Part shown: in pieces, positions 1-8,631 of the stretch
Numbering within the stretch: the stretch's first letter is position 1
Layout of the letters: every line of letters starts with the position of its first letter
Source of the DNA: Candidatus Rokuibacteriota bacterium
GTDB taxonomy: Bacteria; Methylomirabilota; Methylomirabilia; Rokubacteriales; CSP1-6
DNA: 12,364 bases
NCBI GenBank assembly: GCA_016201575.1
Contig: JACQCN010000006.1
Location: forward strand, 1 to 12,364
Direction: 5' to 3'
Program-made: the position numbers and the translations under genes
Notes under the pieces: generated by a model
Told to the model about the DNA's origin: nothing
What the model saw: the letters and a program-made list of their open reading frames with translations, nothing else
Databases searched by the model: none

Positions 1-579
1 ACGCCCAACGCGATCGTCCGTCTCGAGTTCAACCTGCCCGGCGGCGGCCGGCCCGTCGCCATCACGTCGCTCGTGGAGCGCAACGACCCCGACGGCGTGG
101 CCTTCGCGTTCGCCGACCTCTCGCGGTCCGGGTTCGCGCTGGTCCGGCAGGCGGTCGACGGGCTGCTCCTCCGGAAGAAGCTCTGGATCCTGGTGGTCGA
201 GGACGATCCGCTCGTGGGCGAGGTGCTCGCGGACTACGTCGAGGCGGAAGGGCACGTGGCGATCCTCATGGCGGATGCCGAGAACGCCCTCGCCTACGCG
301 ATCCAGGACCCGCCCGACGCGATCCTGCTCGACCTCAGGCTGCCCGGCATGAGCGGCATGGAGCTCCTCGAGGAGCTCGTGCGGCGGGCGATCCGCATCC
401 CCGTCGTCGTCATCTCGGGCTCGGCCGACCCGGACGCGCTGCGCTGCCTCAAGCTCGGCGCCCTCGACTACCTCCAGAAGCCCGTCACCATCGATCGGCT
501 GCGCCTGGCGATCGACGCCCTGGACCTGAAGAGCCTCGAGCAGCGGCTGGCCGAGATCGACGTCTCCATAAGCCTCTGA
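1..579 (+). CDS. PilZ-receiver domain signalling protein (5' partial)
   Basis: The reading frame is open from base 1, so the gene begins upstream; a GTG at 73 is only an internal codon. Visible residues 1-58 resemble the C-terminal half of a PilZ domain (LEFNLPGG, then GVAFAFADLS), the family that often binds cyclic di-GMP; the N-terminal RxxxR binding motif would lie outside the window. Residues 61-175 are a CheY-like receiver: acidic pair D68-D69 in VVEDDP, phospho-acceptor D111 in LLDLRLPG, switch Ser139 in VISGS, and K160-P161 in LQKP. Only about 15 residues follow, with no DNA-binding or enzymatic output domain. By family knowledge the protein would receive a phosphate from a histidine kinase and may sense c-di-GMP; the partner is unknown. 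Receiver assignment is firm, PilZ assignment moderate because it is cut. Confidence 0.85.
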   Translation, partial: TPNAIVRLEFNLPGGGRPVAITSLVERNDPDGVAFAFADLSRSGFALVRQAVDGLLLRKKLWILVVEDDPLVGEVLADYVEAEGHVAILMADAENALAYAIQDPPDAILLDLRLPGMSGMELLEELVRRAIRIPVVVISGSADPDALRCLKLGALDYLQKPVTIDRLRLAIDALDLKSLEQRLAEIDVSISL

Positions 580-587
580 ACCCGCCC

Positions 588-609
588 GCGCCCGGGCGCC
601 CCTGAGGGC
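588..609 (+). terminator. GC palindromes after the receiver gene, possible weak terminator
   Basis: A perfect 12-bp palindrome GCGCCCGGGCGC (588-599) is followed by GCCC-CTGA-GGGC (598-609), nine bases after the stop codon. There is no T-tract, so an intrinsic terminator is doubtful; it may only stall polymerase or protect the 3' end. Confidence 0.25.
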
Positions 610-639
610 TTCCGGCGCAACTCGTCTGCTACAATCACG
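607..639 (+). promoter_or_regulatory. Promoter of the J-protein/clpB region, TACAAT -10
   Basis: TACAAT at 630-635 is a good sigma-70 -10 box and is followed by CACG, giving TACAATCACG, the same 10-base pattern (TANAATCACG) seen before the Uma2 and rmlD genes. The region 17 bases upstream (GGCTTC, 607-612) is a poor -35. It is the only candidate promoter before the chaperone genes. The start codon that should follow is missing. Confidence 0.5.
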
Positions 640-646
640 TTAGAGG

Positions 647-662
647 CCGCCCGATCGGGCGG
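647..662. repeat. 16-bp perfect palindrome at the J-protein truncation point
   Basis: CCGCCCGATCGGGCGG reads identically on both strands. It lies between the promoter and the first recognisable J-domain codon (about 666), exactly where the start codon and helix I of the J domain should be. It could be a deletion hotspot or an assembly collapse point. Confidence 0.6.
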
Positions 663-665
663 GCG

Positions 666-740
666 CGCAAGTACCACCCCGATCTGAACAAGAGCAAGGG
701 CGCGACGGAGCGCTTCAAGGAGATCAACGAGGCGAACGAG
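666..740 (+). pseudogene. Orphan J-domain coding segment lacking a start codon
   Basis: In frame with the J-protein gene, these codons read ARKYHPDLN, then ERFKEINEANEVLSD: J-domain helix II, the HPD loop that stimulates the Hsp70 ATPase, and helix III. The usual first 25-30 residues (the DYYxxLGV helix I region) are absent. The frame is open back to a TGA at 603-605, but no ATG, GTG or TTG precedes GTG 741, which already lies past the HPD motif. Either the 5' end has been deleted or the assembly dropped about 80-100 bases here. Confidence 0.75.
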
Positions 741-1631
741 GTGCTCTCCGACACCGAGAAGCGGCGCCGCTACGACACGCTCGGCCCGGACTGGCAGCGG
801 TATGCGCAGGCCGGGGCGGGCGCGGGAGGGCCGCAGGGGCCGTTCCCGGGCGGCTTCGGCGTGGAGTACTCGGGCGACCCCGGCGACCTCGGCGGCTTCT
901 CGGAGTTCTTCCGCACGATCTTCGGCGACCTGGGGGCCCGGCAGACGGGCCGCCGGGGGGCGGACATCTTCGAGCAGTTCGGCGGCGGGCGCCCGGGCCG
1001 GACCGCGGGCCCGGCGCAGGGCCAGGACGTCCAGGCGTCGATCGAGATCTCGCTCGACGAGGCCTTCCACGGCGCGCGGAAGTCGTTCTCGCTCGAGCTG
1101 GAGGAGCCCTGCGCGACGTGCGGCGGGACGGGTCACGTCGACGGCCGCCCGTGCCCGACCTGCGGTGGCCGGGGCTGGCAGCGCGCGCGGCGTGACCTCG
1201 ACGTCAAGATTCCCGCCGGCGTGCGGACCGGCTCGCGGGTGCGCGTGACCGGCGAGGGCGGGGGCGGCGCGGGCGGGCGCGGGGACCTCTACCTGTCGGT
1301 CCACGTGGCGGACCACCCGCTCTTCGAGCGGCGCGGCGACGACCTCCACCTGGAGCTGCCGATCACGGCGCCCGAGGCCGCCCTCGGCGCGACGATCGAC
1401 GTGCCCACGATGAAGGGCAAGGTCTCGATGAAGATCCCGCCGGGGACGGGCAGCGGGCGCACGTTCCGGCTCCCGGGCTACGGGATGCCGCGTCTCAAGG
1501 GTGGCGGCGCGGGCGACCAGCTCGTGCGGGTCAGGATCGTGGTGCCGGCGAGCGTGACGGAGCCGGAGCGGGCGCTGTACGAACAGCTCAAGGCGCTGCG
1601 GATGGACAATCCGCGCGCGTATCTCGGGTGA
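741..1631 (+). CDS. DnaJ/CbpA-type Hsp40 co-chaperone, 5'-truncated
   Basis: Encodes the body of an Hsp40 co-chaperone that would hand unfolded protein to DnaK. After the J-domain remnant come a Gly/Phe-rich linker (about 790-1015), then the substrate-binding C-terminal region with ISLDEAFHGARK, two CxxCxGxG motifs (CATCGGTG at 1110-1133, CPTCGGRG at 1152-1175), DVKIPAGVRTGSRVRVTGEG and the second beta domain ending PRAYLG. Classical DnaJ has four cysteine motifs and CbpA has none, so this is an intermediate type with half a zinc finger. GTG 741 is the first available start, but translation from it would omit the HPD motif, so as written the protein could not stimulate DnaK. clpB follows after 117 bases, consistent with joint work in disaggregation. 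Family is certain; functionality of this copy is doubtful. Confidence 0.8.
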   Translation: MLSDTEKRRRYDTLGPDWQRYAQAGAGAGGPQGPFPGGFGVEYSGDPGDLGGFSEFFRTIFGDLGARQTGRRGADIFEQFGGGRPGRTAGPAQGQDVQASIEISLDEAFHGARKSFSLELEEPCATCGGTGHVDGRPCPTCGGRGWQRARRDLDVKIPAGVRTGSRVRVTGEGGGGAGGRGDLYLSVHVADHPLFERRGDDLHLELPITAPEAALGATIDVPTMKGKVSMKIPPGTGSGRTFRLPGYGMPRLKGGGAGDQLVRVRIVVPASVTEPERALYEQLKALRMDNPRAYLG

Positions 1632-1638
1632 GAGCACG

Positions 1639-1739
1639 TCGGAGGGGGCCTCGACGGCCCCCTCCGAAGCCCCCAGGACAGGGTGCGCCGGCGCTCGAAC
1701 ACCGGCGCCAGGGGGCGCGATTGGTTCACACGCTCTGAG
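1639..1739 (+). repeat. Two-hairpin intergenic repeat, copy A
   Basis: Begins 7 bases after the J-protein stop. Hairpin 1 (1639-1667) has a perfect 12-bp stem TCGGAGGGGGCC with loop TCGAC. The second module starts TGCGCCGGC and carries CTCGAACAC; compared with copies B and C it lacks about 9 bases, so its hairpin is rearranged (GCGCCGG 1685-1691 with CCGGCGC 1702-1708). It ends GGGCGCGATTGGTTCACA plus CGCTCTGAG, right before the clpB ribosome site. No T-tract follows hairpin 1. Confidence 0.85.
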
Positions 1740-1748
1740 AGGGACAGC

Positions 1749-4349
<2,601 letters not shown>

Positions 4350-4356
4350 GTCTATG

Positions 4357-4469
4357 TCGGAGGGGGCCTCGACGGCCCCTCCGAAGCCTCCCCCAGGGTC
4401 GGTTGCGCCGGCCAAGCCGGCGCCCGAACACGCGGCGCCCCCGGGCGCGATTGGTTTACACGCTCTGAG
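4357..4469 (+). repeat. Two-hairpin intergenic repeat, copy B
   Basis: Starts 7 bases after the clpB stop. Hairpin 1 (4357-4384) has the same left arm and TCGAC loop as copy A but one C fewer in the right arm. Hairpin 2 is GCGCCGGC (4405-4412), loop CAA, GCCGGCGC (4416-4423), a perfect 8-bp stem. The tail GGGCGCGATTGGTTTACA plus CGCTCTGAG matches copy A with one difference. A short open frame across it (4354-4566) is proline/alanine filler, not a gene. Confidence 0.85.
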
Positions 4470-4475
4470 TTCGCC

Positions 4476-4509
4476 GGCCGCGCCGCCTCTTCGGGGCGGC
4501 GCGGCCTTT
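4476..4509 (+). terminator. Rho-independent terminator after clpB
   Basis: A perfect 12-bp stem (GGCCGCGCCGCC, 4476-4487, with GGCGGCGCGGCC, 4495-4506) encloses loop TCTTCGG, containing a stabilising TTCG, and is followed by TTTCCC. It sits just after repeat copy B, so the repeat itself is not needed as terminator here. Confidence 0.8.
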
Positions 4510-4540
4510 CCCTCCCGCCCCCTGTATCGAAACTGGCACG

Positions 4541-4569
4541 CTGACAGCGGCGCTGGCCCGGCTTAGAAT
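4541..4569 (+). promoter_or_regulatory. Sigma-70-type promoter of the Uma2 gene
   Basis: CTGACA (4541-4546), 17-base spacer, TAGAAT (4564-4569), then CACG, completing the TANAATCACG pattern. Transcription should start near 4576, close to the AAGGAGG ribosome site (4577-4583) that precedes ATG 4591, so the leader would be very short. Confidence 0.7.
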
Positions 4570-4590
4570 CACGACGAAGGAGGCAGCGGG

Positions 4591-5151
4591 ATGGCGGTGG
4601 TGCTGAAGCGGCGCCGATTCACGGTGGACGAGTATTACCGGATGGCCGAGGCCGGAATCCTGACCGGGGACGACCGGGTCGAACTCATCGACGGGGAGAT
4701 CGTGGAGATGAGCCCGATCGGCAGCCGGCACGGCGGTCAGGTCAAGCAACTGAATGCCCTGTTCACCGCCCGCCTCGGCGCCCGGGCGATCGTCAGCGTC
4801 CAAGACCCGGTTCGGCTCTCCCCGCATTCCGAGCCGCAGCCTGATCTGGCCCTCCTCAGGCCGCGCGAGGACTTCTATCGTCGCTCGCACCCGGAGCCGG
4901 CCGACGTGCTTCTTCTCGTCGAGGTCATGGATACCACCGTCGAGATGGACCGCCGCGTCAAGGTGCCGCTCTACGCGCGCTCCGGGATCGCGGAGACCTG
5001 GCTCGTGGACGTCAACGCCGACCTGATCGAAATCTATCGTAGTCCGGGCCCCGACGGGTACCGGGAGGTTCGCGTCGTCCGCCGCGGCGAATCCCTCGTC
5101 ATCACCGCCTTCCCCGACTGCCCGTTCGCCGTCGACGACCTGCTCGGCTGA
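4591..5151 (+). CDS. Uma2 family (DUF820) PD-(D/E)XK endonuclease-like protein
   Basis: A 186-residue protein with the whole Uma2 pattern: FTVDEYYRMAEAGIL, ELIDGEIVEMSP (E31), H47, Q71-D72-P73, SEPQPDLALLR (D85), LLLVEVMDTTVEMDR (E111) and K124 followed by LYARSGIAETWLVD. D85, E111 and K124 form the presumed metal-binding nuclease core. The family is common, often multicopy, in bacteria such as cyanobacteria; its biological role is poorly known and a DNA-cutting or transposon-linked role is inferred from fold only. The start is set by the AAGGAGG site 7 bases upstream of ATG. It has its own promoter and stands alone, with no partner antitoxin or transposase beside it. Family call is firm, function open. 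Confidence 0.92.
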   Translation: MAVVLKRRRFTVDEYYRMAEAGILTGDDRVELIDGEIVEMSPIGSRHGGQVKQLNALFTARLGARAIVSVQDPVRLSPHSEPQPDLALLRPREDFYRRSHPEPADVLLLVEVMDTTVEMDRRVKVPLYARSGIAETWLVDVNADLIEIYRSPGPDGYREVRVVRRGESLVITAFPDCPFAVDDLLG

Positions 5152-5161
5152 CCGCGCGCGT

Positions 5162-5174
5162 CCGGCGCAGCCGG
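5162..5174 (+). terminator. Small stem-loop after the Uma2 gene
   Basis: CCGGC-GCA-GCCGG ten bases after the Uma2 stop, followed by a weak pyrimidine stretch ending CATTT. Short stem and poor T-tract make termination only possible. Confidence 0.25.
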
Positions 5175-5183
5175 GCTCCTCAT

Positions 5184-5212
5184 TTGACACGTCGCGCACA
5201 GCGGCATAGAGT
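5184..5212 (+). promoter_or_regulatory. Strong sigma-70-type promoter of the exported hydrolase gene
   Basis: Perfect TTGACA (5184-5189), exactly 17 bases, TAGAGT (5207-5212). It has the best -35 in the window and lacks the CACG extension seen at the other -10 boxes. Predicted start near 5219 leaves about 45 bases of leader before ATG 5265, which has GGAGG at 5252-5256. Confidence 0.75.
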
Positions 5213-5264
5213 CGGTCCACGTGCCTACTAGTTTCCCGATCCGCTCGTCACGGAGGACCACGGC

Positions 5265-6242
5265 ATGCCCGAGGAGACCAGTCGACCGATTCGTTTGAGC
5301 CGCCGCGGGTTCCTGCAGACCGCCGGAGCCGGGGTGGCCGGCGCCGGGATGCTCCTCGCGGAGGGCGCCAGCCAACCGGTCGCCGCCAAGCTGGACACGG
5401 AGTTCAACGGCCAGCTCATCGAGGGCGCCGGCGGCGTCAAGCTGTACGTGGAGCGGGCCGGCAGCCTCTCGAAGCCGCCCATCCTCTTCATCCACGGCTT
5501 CAGCCAGTGCCGGCTGTCGTGGGACCCCCAGTTCACGAGCGACCTGGCGGCGAAGTTCTACGTCGTGCGGATGGACATCCGCGGGCACGGCGCGTCGGAC
5601 AAGCCCCCGGACCTCGCGGCCTACCAGAACGGGAAGAACTGGGCCGACGACGTCGACGCGGTGATCCGGACCTTCCGCCTCAAGCGCCCCGTGCTCGTGG
5701 GCTGGTCGTACGGCGGCTTCATCATCTCCGACTACGTGCGCCACTACGGGCAGCAGGGCATCGGCGGCATCAACTTCGTCGACGCCGCGACCGAGATCGG
5801 GTCCGACGAGGCGGCCCGGATGCTCGGCCCGGAGTTCCTGCCGCTGTTCCCGGGGCTGCTCTCCGACAACGCGGTCGACAGCATGGCCGCGCTCCAGAGC
5901 TTCGTGCGGATGCTCACCCACGAGCCCGTGCCCGCGCGCGACTTCTACTTCTACCTCGGCTTCAACGCCGCCGTGCCGGCCTACGTGCGCCAGGGGCTGG
6001 CGCAGCGCAAGCTCGACAACACGGACGTGCTGAAGTCGCTGACGGTGCCGGTGCTGATCACGCAGGGCCGCGAGGACAAGATCGTGCTGCCGGCGGCCGC
6101 CGACCACATCGCGCGGCAGGTGCCCAACGCCAAGCGCGCGACTTACGTGCAGTGCGGCCACGCGCCGTTCCTGGAGGTCGCGCAACAGTACAACCAGGAC
6201 CTGGCGGAGTTCGTGGAAGCGGCCCGGCCGCGCCAGGGGTAG
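5265..6242 (+). CDS. Tat-exported alpha/beta hydrolase
   Basis: A 325-residue alpha/beta-fold hydrolase with a twin-arginine leader: SRRGFLQ at residues 12-18, a hydrophobic Ala/Gly stretch (19-35) and a likely cleavage site near AxA about residue 41, so it probably acts folded in the periplasm or outside. Core motifs: oxyanion HGF (77-79), MDIRGHGASD (103-112), nucleophile elbow GWSYGG (S148), acid D271 in GREDKIV and H299 in CGHAPF, a complete triad. Closest general types are non-haem chloroperoxidase/esterase-like enzymes (the MDIRGHG-S block), but the substrate cannot be read from sequence. Start fixed by GGAGG 8 bases upstream and by the leader beginning there. A dedicated promoter and following repeat suggest a single-gene unit. 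Confidence 0.93.
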   Translation: MPEETSRPIRLSRRGFLQTAGAGVAGAGMLLAEGASQPVAAKLDTEFNGQLIEGAGGVKLYVERAGSLSKPPILFIHGFSQCRLSWDPQFTSDLAAKFYVVRMDIRGHGASDKPPDLAAYQNGKNWADDVDAVIRTFRLKRPVLVGWSYGGFIISDYVRHYGQQGIGGINFVDAATEIGSDEAARMLGPEFLPLFPGLLSDNAVDSMAALQSFVRMLTHEPVPARDFYFYLGFNAAVPAYVRQGLAQRKLDNTDVLKSLTVPVLITQGREDKIVLPAAADHIARQVPNAKRATYVQCGHAPFLEVAQQYNQDLAEFVEAARPRQG

Positions 6243-6247
6243 GTCAG

Positions 6248-6326
6248 TCGGAGGGGGCCTCGGCGGCCCTCTCCGATGCCCCCCAGAACCGAGTTGCGCC
6301 GGCGGAGCCGGCGCTCGAACACGGCG
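6248..6326 (+). repeat. Two-hairpin intergenic repeat, copy C
   Basis: Begins 5 bases after the hydrolase stop. Hairpin 1 (6248-6276) keeps the TCGGAGGGGGCC left arm; the loop is TCGGC and the right arm GGCCCTCTCCGA has one change that becomes a G-U pair in RNA. Hairpin 2 is GCGCCGGC (6296-6303), loop GGA, GCCGGCGC (6307-6314). Similarity fades after CTCGAACACGGCGG; the GCGATTGGTT tail is absent. Confidence 0.8.
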
Positions 6327-6390
6327 GAATCCTTCGGGGCCCGGCTGGCATCTCTTCCGACATGCGGCGACCGCGCCGGTTCTACCCCGC

Positions 6391-6540
6391 GCGGCGCTGG
6401 CCGGCTGGATCTTCGAGCGGCGGGGCAGCTACGCCCCGGCCTTCGTCTCGGCCGCCTGCCTCGCCTTGCTCGCCGCCGGCCTCACACTGGCGATCCGCGA
6501 GAAGCCACTCGCGCCCACGCCGACCGGGGCGCCGGTCCTC
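6391..6540 (+). pseudogene. C-terminal remnant of an MFS transporter
   Basis: In one frame this stretch reads AALAGWIFERRGSYAPAF and then a hydrophobic run SAACLALLAAGLTLAI followed by REKP. AGWIFERxGSYxPAF entering a last hydrophobic helix is characteristic of the end of Major Facilitator Superfamily permeases (TM11-TM12 loop and TM12). No start codon context and none of the preceding eleven helices are present; upstream lies repeat copy C. The frame runs on into the antisense of the oxidoreductase gene without a proper stop. I infer a decayed or mis-joined 3' end of a transporter. Confidence 0.6.
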
Positions 6541-6633
6541 GCGCCCGCGTCCTCCTGGCGCTCAGACGGGCAGCGGCTCCCACCGGTCCTCGCGCCCGCA
6601 TCCTCCCGACGCTCAGACGGGCAGCGGCTCCCA
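6532..6633. repeat. Two 51-bp tandem repeats at the 3' end of the oxidoreductase gene
   Basis: Unit 1 (6532-6582) and unit 2 (6583-6633) differ at three positions; a third partial start, CCGG, is at 6634. On the minus strand each unit holds the codons for WEPLPV, the stop, and about 30 bases of trailer. Unit 2 is the real gene end, unit 1 an extra copy downstream of it. Short CCGG homology marks the boundaries. Confidence 0.85.
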
Positions 6634-7659
6634 CCGGCCCGACTTCGCGGAGCGGTAGCCCGCGTCGATGATCGTGTTGACCACGTAGCCGTCCTCGAAG
6701 GTCTCGGCGAAGGGCCGGCCCCCGCGCAGCGCGTCCACGAAGTGCTTGAGGTGCCCGACGTACCCGTAGGTGAACGGCTCCTCGGCCACGGGGTTGATCC
6801 AGCCCGTCGAGACCGTGGCTTTCTCCAGCACGTAGCCCGCGTCCTTCGTCGTGAAGGCGCGGACCCCCGTCGCGCCCGTGATGTCGGTGTAGATGGCGCC
6901 CTCGCGCCCGGTGATCTCGTTGCGGAGGTCGAGGCCCGAGCGCGTGGTCCAGTTCACCTCCACCTGGCCGATCTTCCCGCCCTCGAAGCGGATCAGCATG
7001 AGCGCGACGTCCTCGAAGGGCGTCTGGTGGACCATCGTCGCGGTCCAGGCGAAGACCTCGAGGGCCCGCGGCTTGCCGAGCATGAAGCGGGAAAACTCGA
7101 CGTTGTGGCTGCCGAGGAGCAGGAGCGGGCCGCCGCCGGCCAGCTCGGGGTCCCAGTTGTACGGCGAGTGGGAGCCGAAGTGGGCCTCGCGCGACTTGAC
7201 CATGAGGACCTCGCCGATCGCGCCCCGGTCGATCAGCTCCTTGGCCTTCACGATCGCCGGCGTGAAGACTTCCGTCTCGAGGTAGCCGTGGCGGACGCCG
7301 CTGGCCCGCACGGCGTCGAGCATCGCGCGCGCCTCCGCGGCGTTCCGGCCGAGCGGCTTGGTGCAGAGGATGCCGCGCCCGGCCTCGGCCAGGTGGACGC
7401 ACACGTCCTTGTGGAGGAAGGTGGGAAGGCCGACCACGTGGAGGTCGACGTCCGGGAGCCCGATCATCTCGTCCAGCCGCTCGGTCGCGTGGGGGATCCC
7501 CCAGCGCCTGGCGAAGGTCCGCGCGCGCTCCACCGTCTTGGAGAACACGGCCACCACGCGCTGGTGCGGGACGTAGGCCAGGGCCTGCATGTAGAAGTCG
7601 GCGACGAAGCCGGCGCCGTAGAGCGCGAGCTTCACCTCTCCGTCGGTCGTCGTGGTCAT
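6613..7659 (-). CDS. Gfo/Idh/MocA family NAD(P)-dependent oxidoreductase
   Basis: A 348-residue soluble dehydrogenase. The N-terminal Rossmann fold begins at residue 9 with LALYGAGFVADFY (G15-A-G17). The active-site lysine sits in CTKPLG (K101), equivalent to the EKP motif of the family. The C-terminal sheet domain starts near YLETEVFTPAIVKAKELIDRG and contains the GGGPLLLLGSHNVEF block with the conserved His. Family members oxidise or reduce sugars, inositols and related polyols; the substrate is not predictable. ATG at 7659 is supported by GGAGGGG (7674-7668, minus strand), 9 bases upstream; the frame stays open further upstream only because of high GC. The last codons are duplicated in the trailer. 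It is transcribed divergently from the nitroreductase region. Confidence 0.93.
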   Translation of the reverse strand: MTTTTDGEVKLALYGAGFVADFYMQALAYVPHQRVVAVFSKTVERARTFARRWGIPHATERLDEMIGLPDVDLHVVGLPTFLHKDVCVHLAEAGRGILCTKPLGRNAAEARAMLDAVRASGVRHGYLETEVFTPAIVKAKELIDRGAIGEVLMVKSREAHFGSHSPYNWDPELAGGGPLLLLGSHNVEFSRFMLGKPRALEVFAWTATMVHQTPFEDVALMLIRFEGGKIGQVEVNWTTRSGLDLRNEITGREGAIYTDITGATGVRAFTTKDAGYVLEKATVSTGWINPVAEEPFTYGYVGHLKHFVDALRGGRPFAETFEDGYVVNTIIDAGYRSAKSGRWEPLPV

Positions 7660-7724
7660 CGCGTGTTCCCCTCCGAGGGCCGGTTGACCTTCTCCGTCGT
7701 CTCCTCCGGCACGATCATCGGCGG

Positions 7725-7741
7725 CATCATATGCGATGATG
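7725..7741. promoter_or_regulatory. CATCAT-N5-ATGATG inverted repeat in the divergent intergenic region
   Basis: CATCAT (7725-7730) and ATGATG (7736-7741) are perfect 6-base arms around 5 bases, within a local A/T-rich spot between two divergent transcription units and on top of the candidate -10. It has the layout of a small dimer operator; no regulator gene is adjacent. Confidence 0.35.
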
Positions 7742-7754
7742 TGCCCCTGATCCA
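7726..7754 (-). promoter_or_regulatory. Candidate promoter of the oxidoreductase gene
   Basis: On the minus strand TATGAT (7731-7726) is preceded 17 bases upstream by TGGATC (7754-7749), a weak -35. The leader would be about 60 bases and contains the ribosome site. The -10 overlaps the inverted repeat described next. Confidence 0.4.
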
Positions 7755-7788
7755 CCACGCCGCGGCGCTCCGCGACCCGAGGTGAACA

Positions 7789-7917
7789 GTGGCGCGAATT
7801 CCCTATCCCGATCCCGACACGGTGCCGGCCTTCCTGGAGACCCTCGCGGTCGATCTCGAGCCCGCGGACGCCGTCCCCTCGGACGCCTTCGAGAAGTTCC
7901 ACGGGACGCGGCGGTGA
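7789..7917 (+). CDS. Small ORF, possible carboxymuconolactone-decarboxylase-like remnant
   Basis: GTG start with a GAGGTGA ribosome site (7779-7785) and 42 codons ending at TGA 7915-7917. It begins ARIPYPDPDTVP, which resembles the start of carboxymuconolactone decarboxylase/AhpD-like proteins (ARxPYxDPxxLP), then continues LEPADAVPSDAFEKFHGTRR, which I do not recognise. The CxxC-type catalytic core of that family is absent. It may be an internally deleted relic or a small leader ORF for the nitroreductase 33 bases on. Weak support. Confidence 0.35.
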   Translation: MARIPYPDPDTVPAFLETLAVDLEPADAVPSDAFEKFHGTRR

Positions 7918-7950
7918 GGACGGCCGCGCGCCCCCACACGGAGGGAATTC

Positions 7951-8625
7951 ATGGAGCTCTATGACGTCATGCGCACGACCTTCGCGGCGCGAGAGTTCAC
8001 GGCCGACCCGCTGCCCGACGAGACGCTCGTCAGGATCCTCGACCACGCCCGCTTCGCGCCCAGCGGGGGGAACCGGCAGGGCTGGCGTGTCATCGTCGTG
8101 CGCGACCCGGACACCCGGAAGTCCCTGGCCACCCTGAGCGCGCAGGCCGCCAAGCGCTACGCCGCCCAGCTGCAAGCCGGCGAGAGCCCGTGGAACACCA
8201 TCGACGCGACGTCGGTGAGCGCGGAGACCATCGAGCGCACGCCGGCGCCCGCCCGGTTGACCGCGCCCTTTCTGCAGGCCGCGGTGGTCCTCGTCGTCGG
8301 CGTCGATCTCAAGGTGGTCGCGGCGACGGACCAGTACCTGCCGCGGGTCGGCGTCGTCGGCGGGGCGTCGATCTACCCGTTCGTGTGGAACATCCTGCTG
8401 GCCGCGCGCCACGAGGGATTCGCGGGAACCATCACCACCCTGACGGTGGCCGAGGAGCCGAGGCTGCGGGAGCTGCTGGGCATCCCCCGGCATGTCGCCG
8501 TGTGCGCCGTCATGCCCCTCGGGCGACCGGTCAAGCGGCTCACGCGGCTCACGCGCAAGCCCGTGTCGGAGTTCGCGACGCGCGAGCGCTGGGGCGGCGA
8601 GCCGCTGACGGTCGCGCATTCCTGA
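7951..8625 (+). CDS. Nitroreductase family FMN-dependent oxidoreductase
   Basis: A 224-residue flavoprotein of the nitroreductase fold, expected to be a cytoplasmic NAD(P)H-dependent homodimer reducing nitro compounds, quinones or flavins. Seen: N-terminal MELYDVMRTTFAAREF (R8 and R14 at the usual FMN-phosphate positions), ARFAPSGGNRQGWRVIVV (33-50, the flavin-binding SGGNxQ loop), GGASIYPFVWNILLAARHEG (helix against the flavin), then LGRPVKRLTRLTRKPVSEF and RWGG at the C-terminus, as in family members. ATG 7951 is backed by GGAGGG (7940-7945), spacing 5. The isomerase-like relic begins 7 bases after its stop, so they were probably co-transcribed. No substrate can be assigned. Confidence 0.92.
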   Translation: MELYDVMRTTFAAREFTADPLPDETLVRILDHARFAPSGGNRQGWRVIVVRDPDTRKSLATLSAQAAKRYAAQLQAGESPWNTIDATSVSAETIERTPAPARLTAPFLQAAVVLVVGVDLKVVAATDQYLPRVGVVGGASIYPFVWNILLAARHEGFAGTITTLTVAEEPRLRELLGIPRHVAVCAVMPLGRPVKRLTRLTRKPVSEFATRERWGGEPLTVAHS

Positions 8626-8631
8626 CCGGCC

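Noticed and set aside
1683..1748. Upstream in-frame start for clpB
   Set aside because: The extra 22 codons translate repeat copy A; ATG 1749 has a ribosome site and matches the family N-terminus.
4534..4548. Sigma-54-like TGGCACG with GG-N10-GC spacing before the Uma2 gene
   Set aside because: The -12 element reads CAGC rather than TTGC, and the overlapping CTGACA-17-TAGAAT is a better promoter sharing the recurrent CACG extension.
4354..4566. A 70-codon ORF starting MSEGAST after clpB
   Set aside because: It lies wholly in repeat copy B and the terminator; Pro/Ala filler with no ribosome site.
4591..5151. Uma2 gene as part of a toxin-antitoxin or defence island
   Set aside because: No small partner gene, methylase, helicase or transposase lies next to it; it has its own promoter between housekeeping-type genes.
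6532..6637. CRISPR-like array
   Set aside because: Only two contiguous 51-bp units without spacers, explained as a tandem duplication of a gene end.
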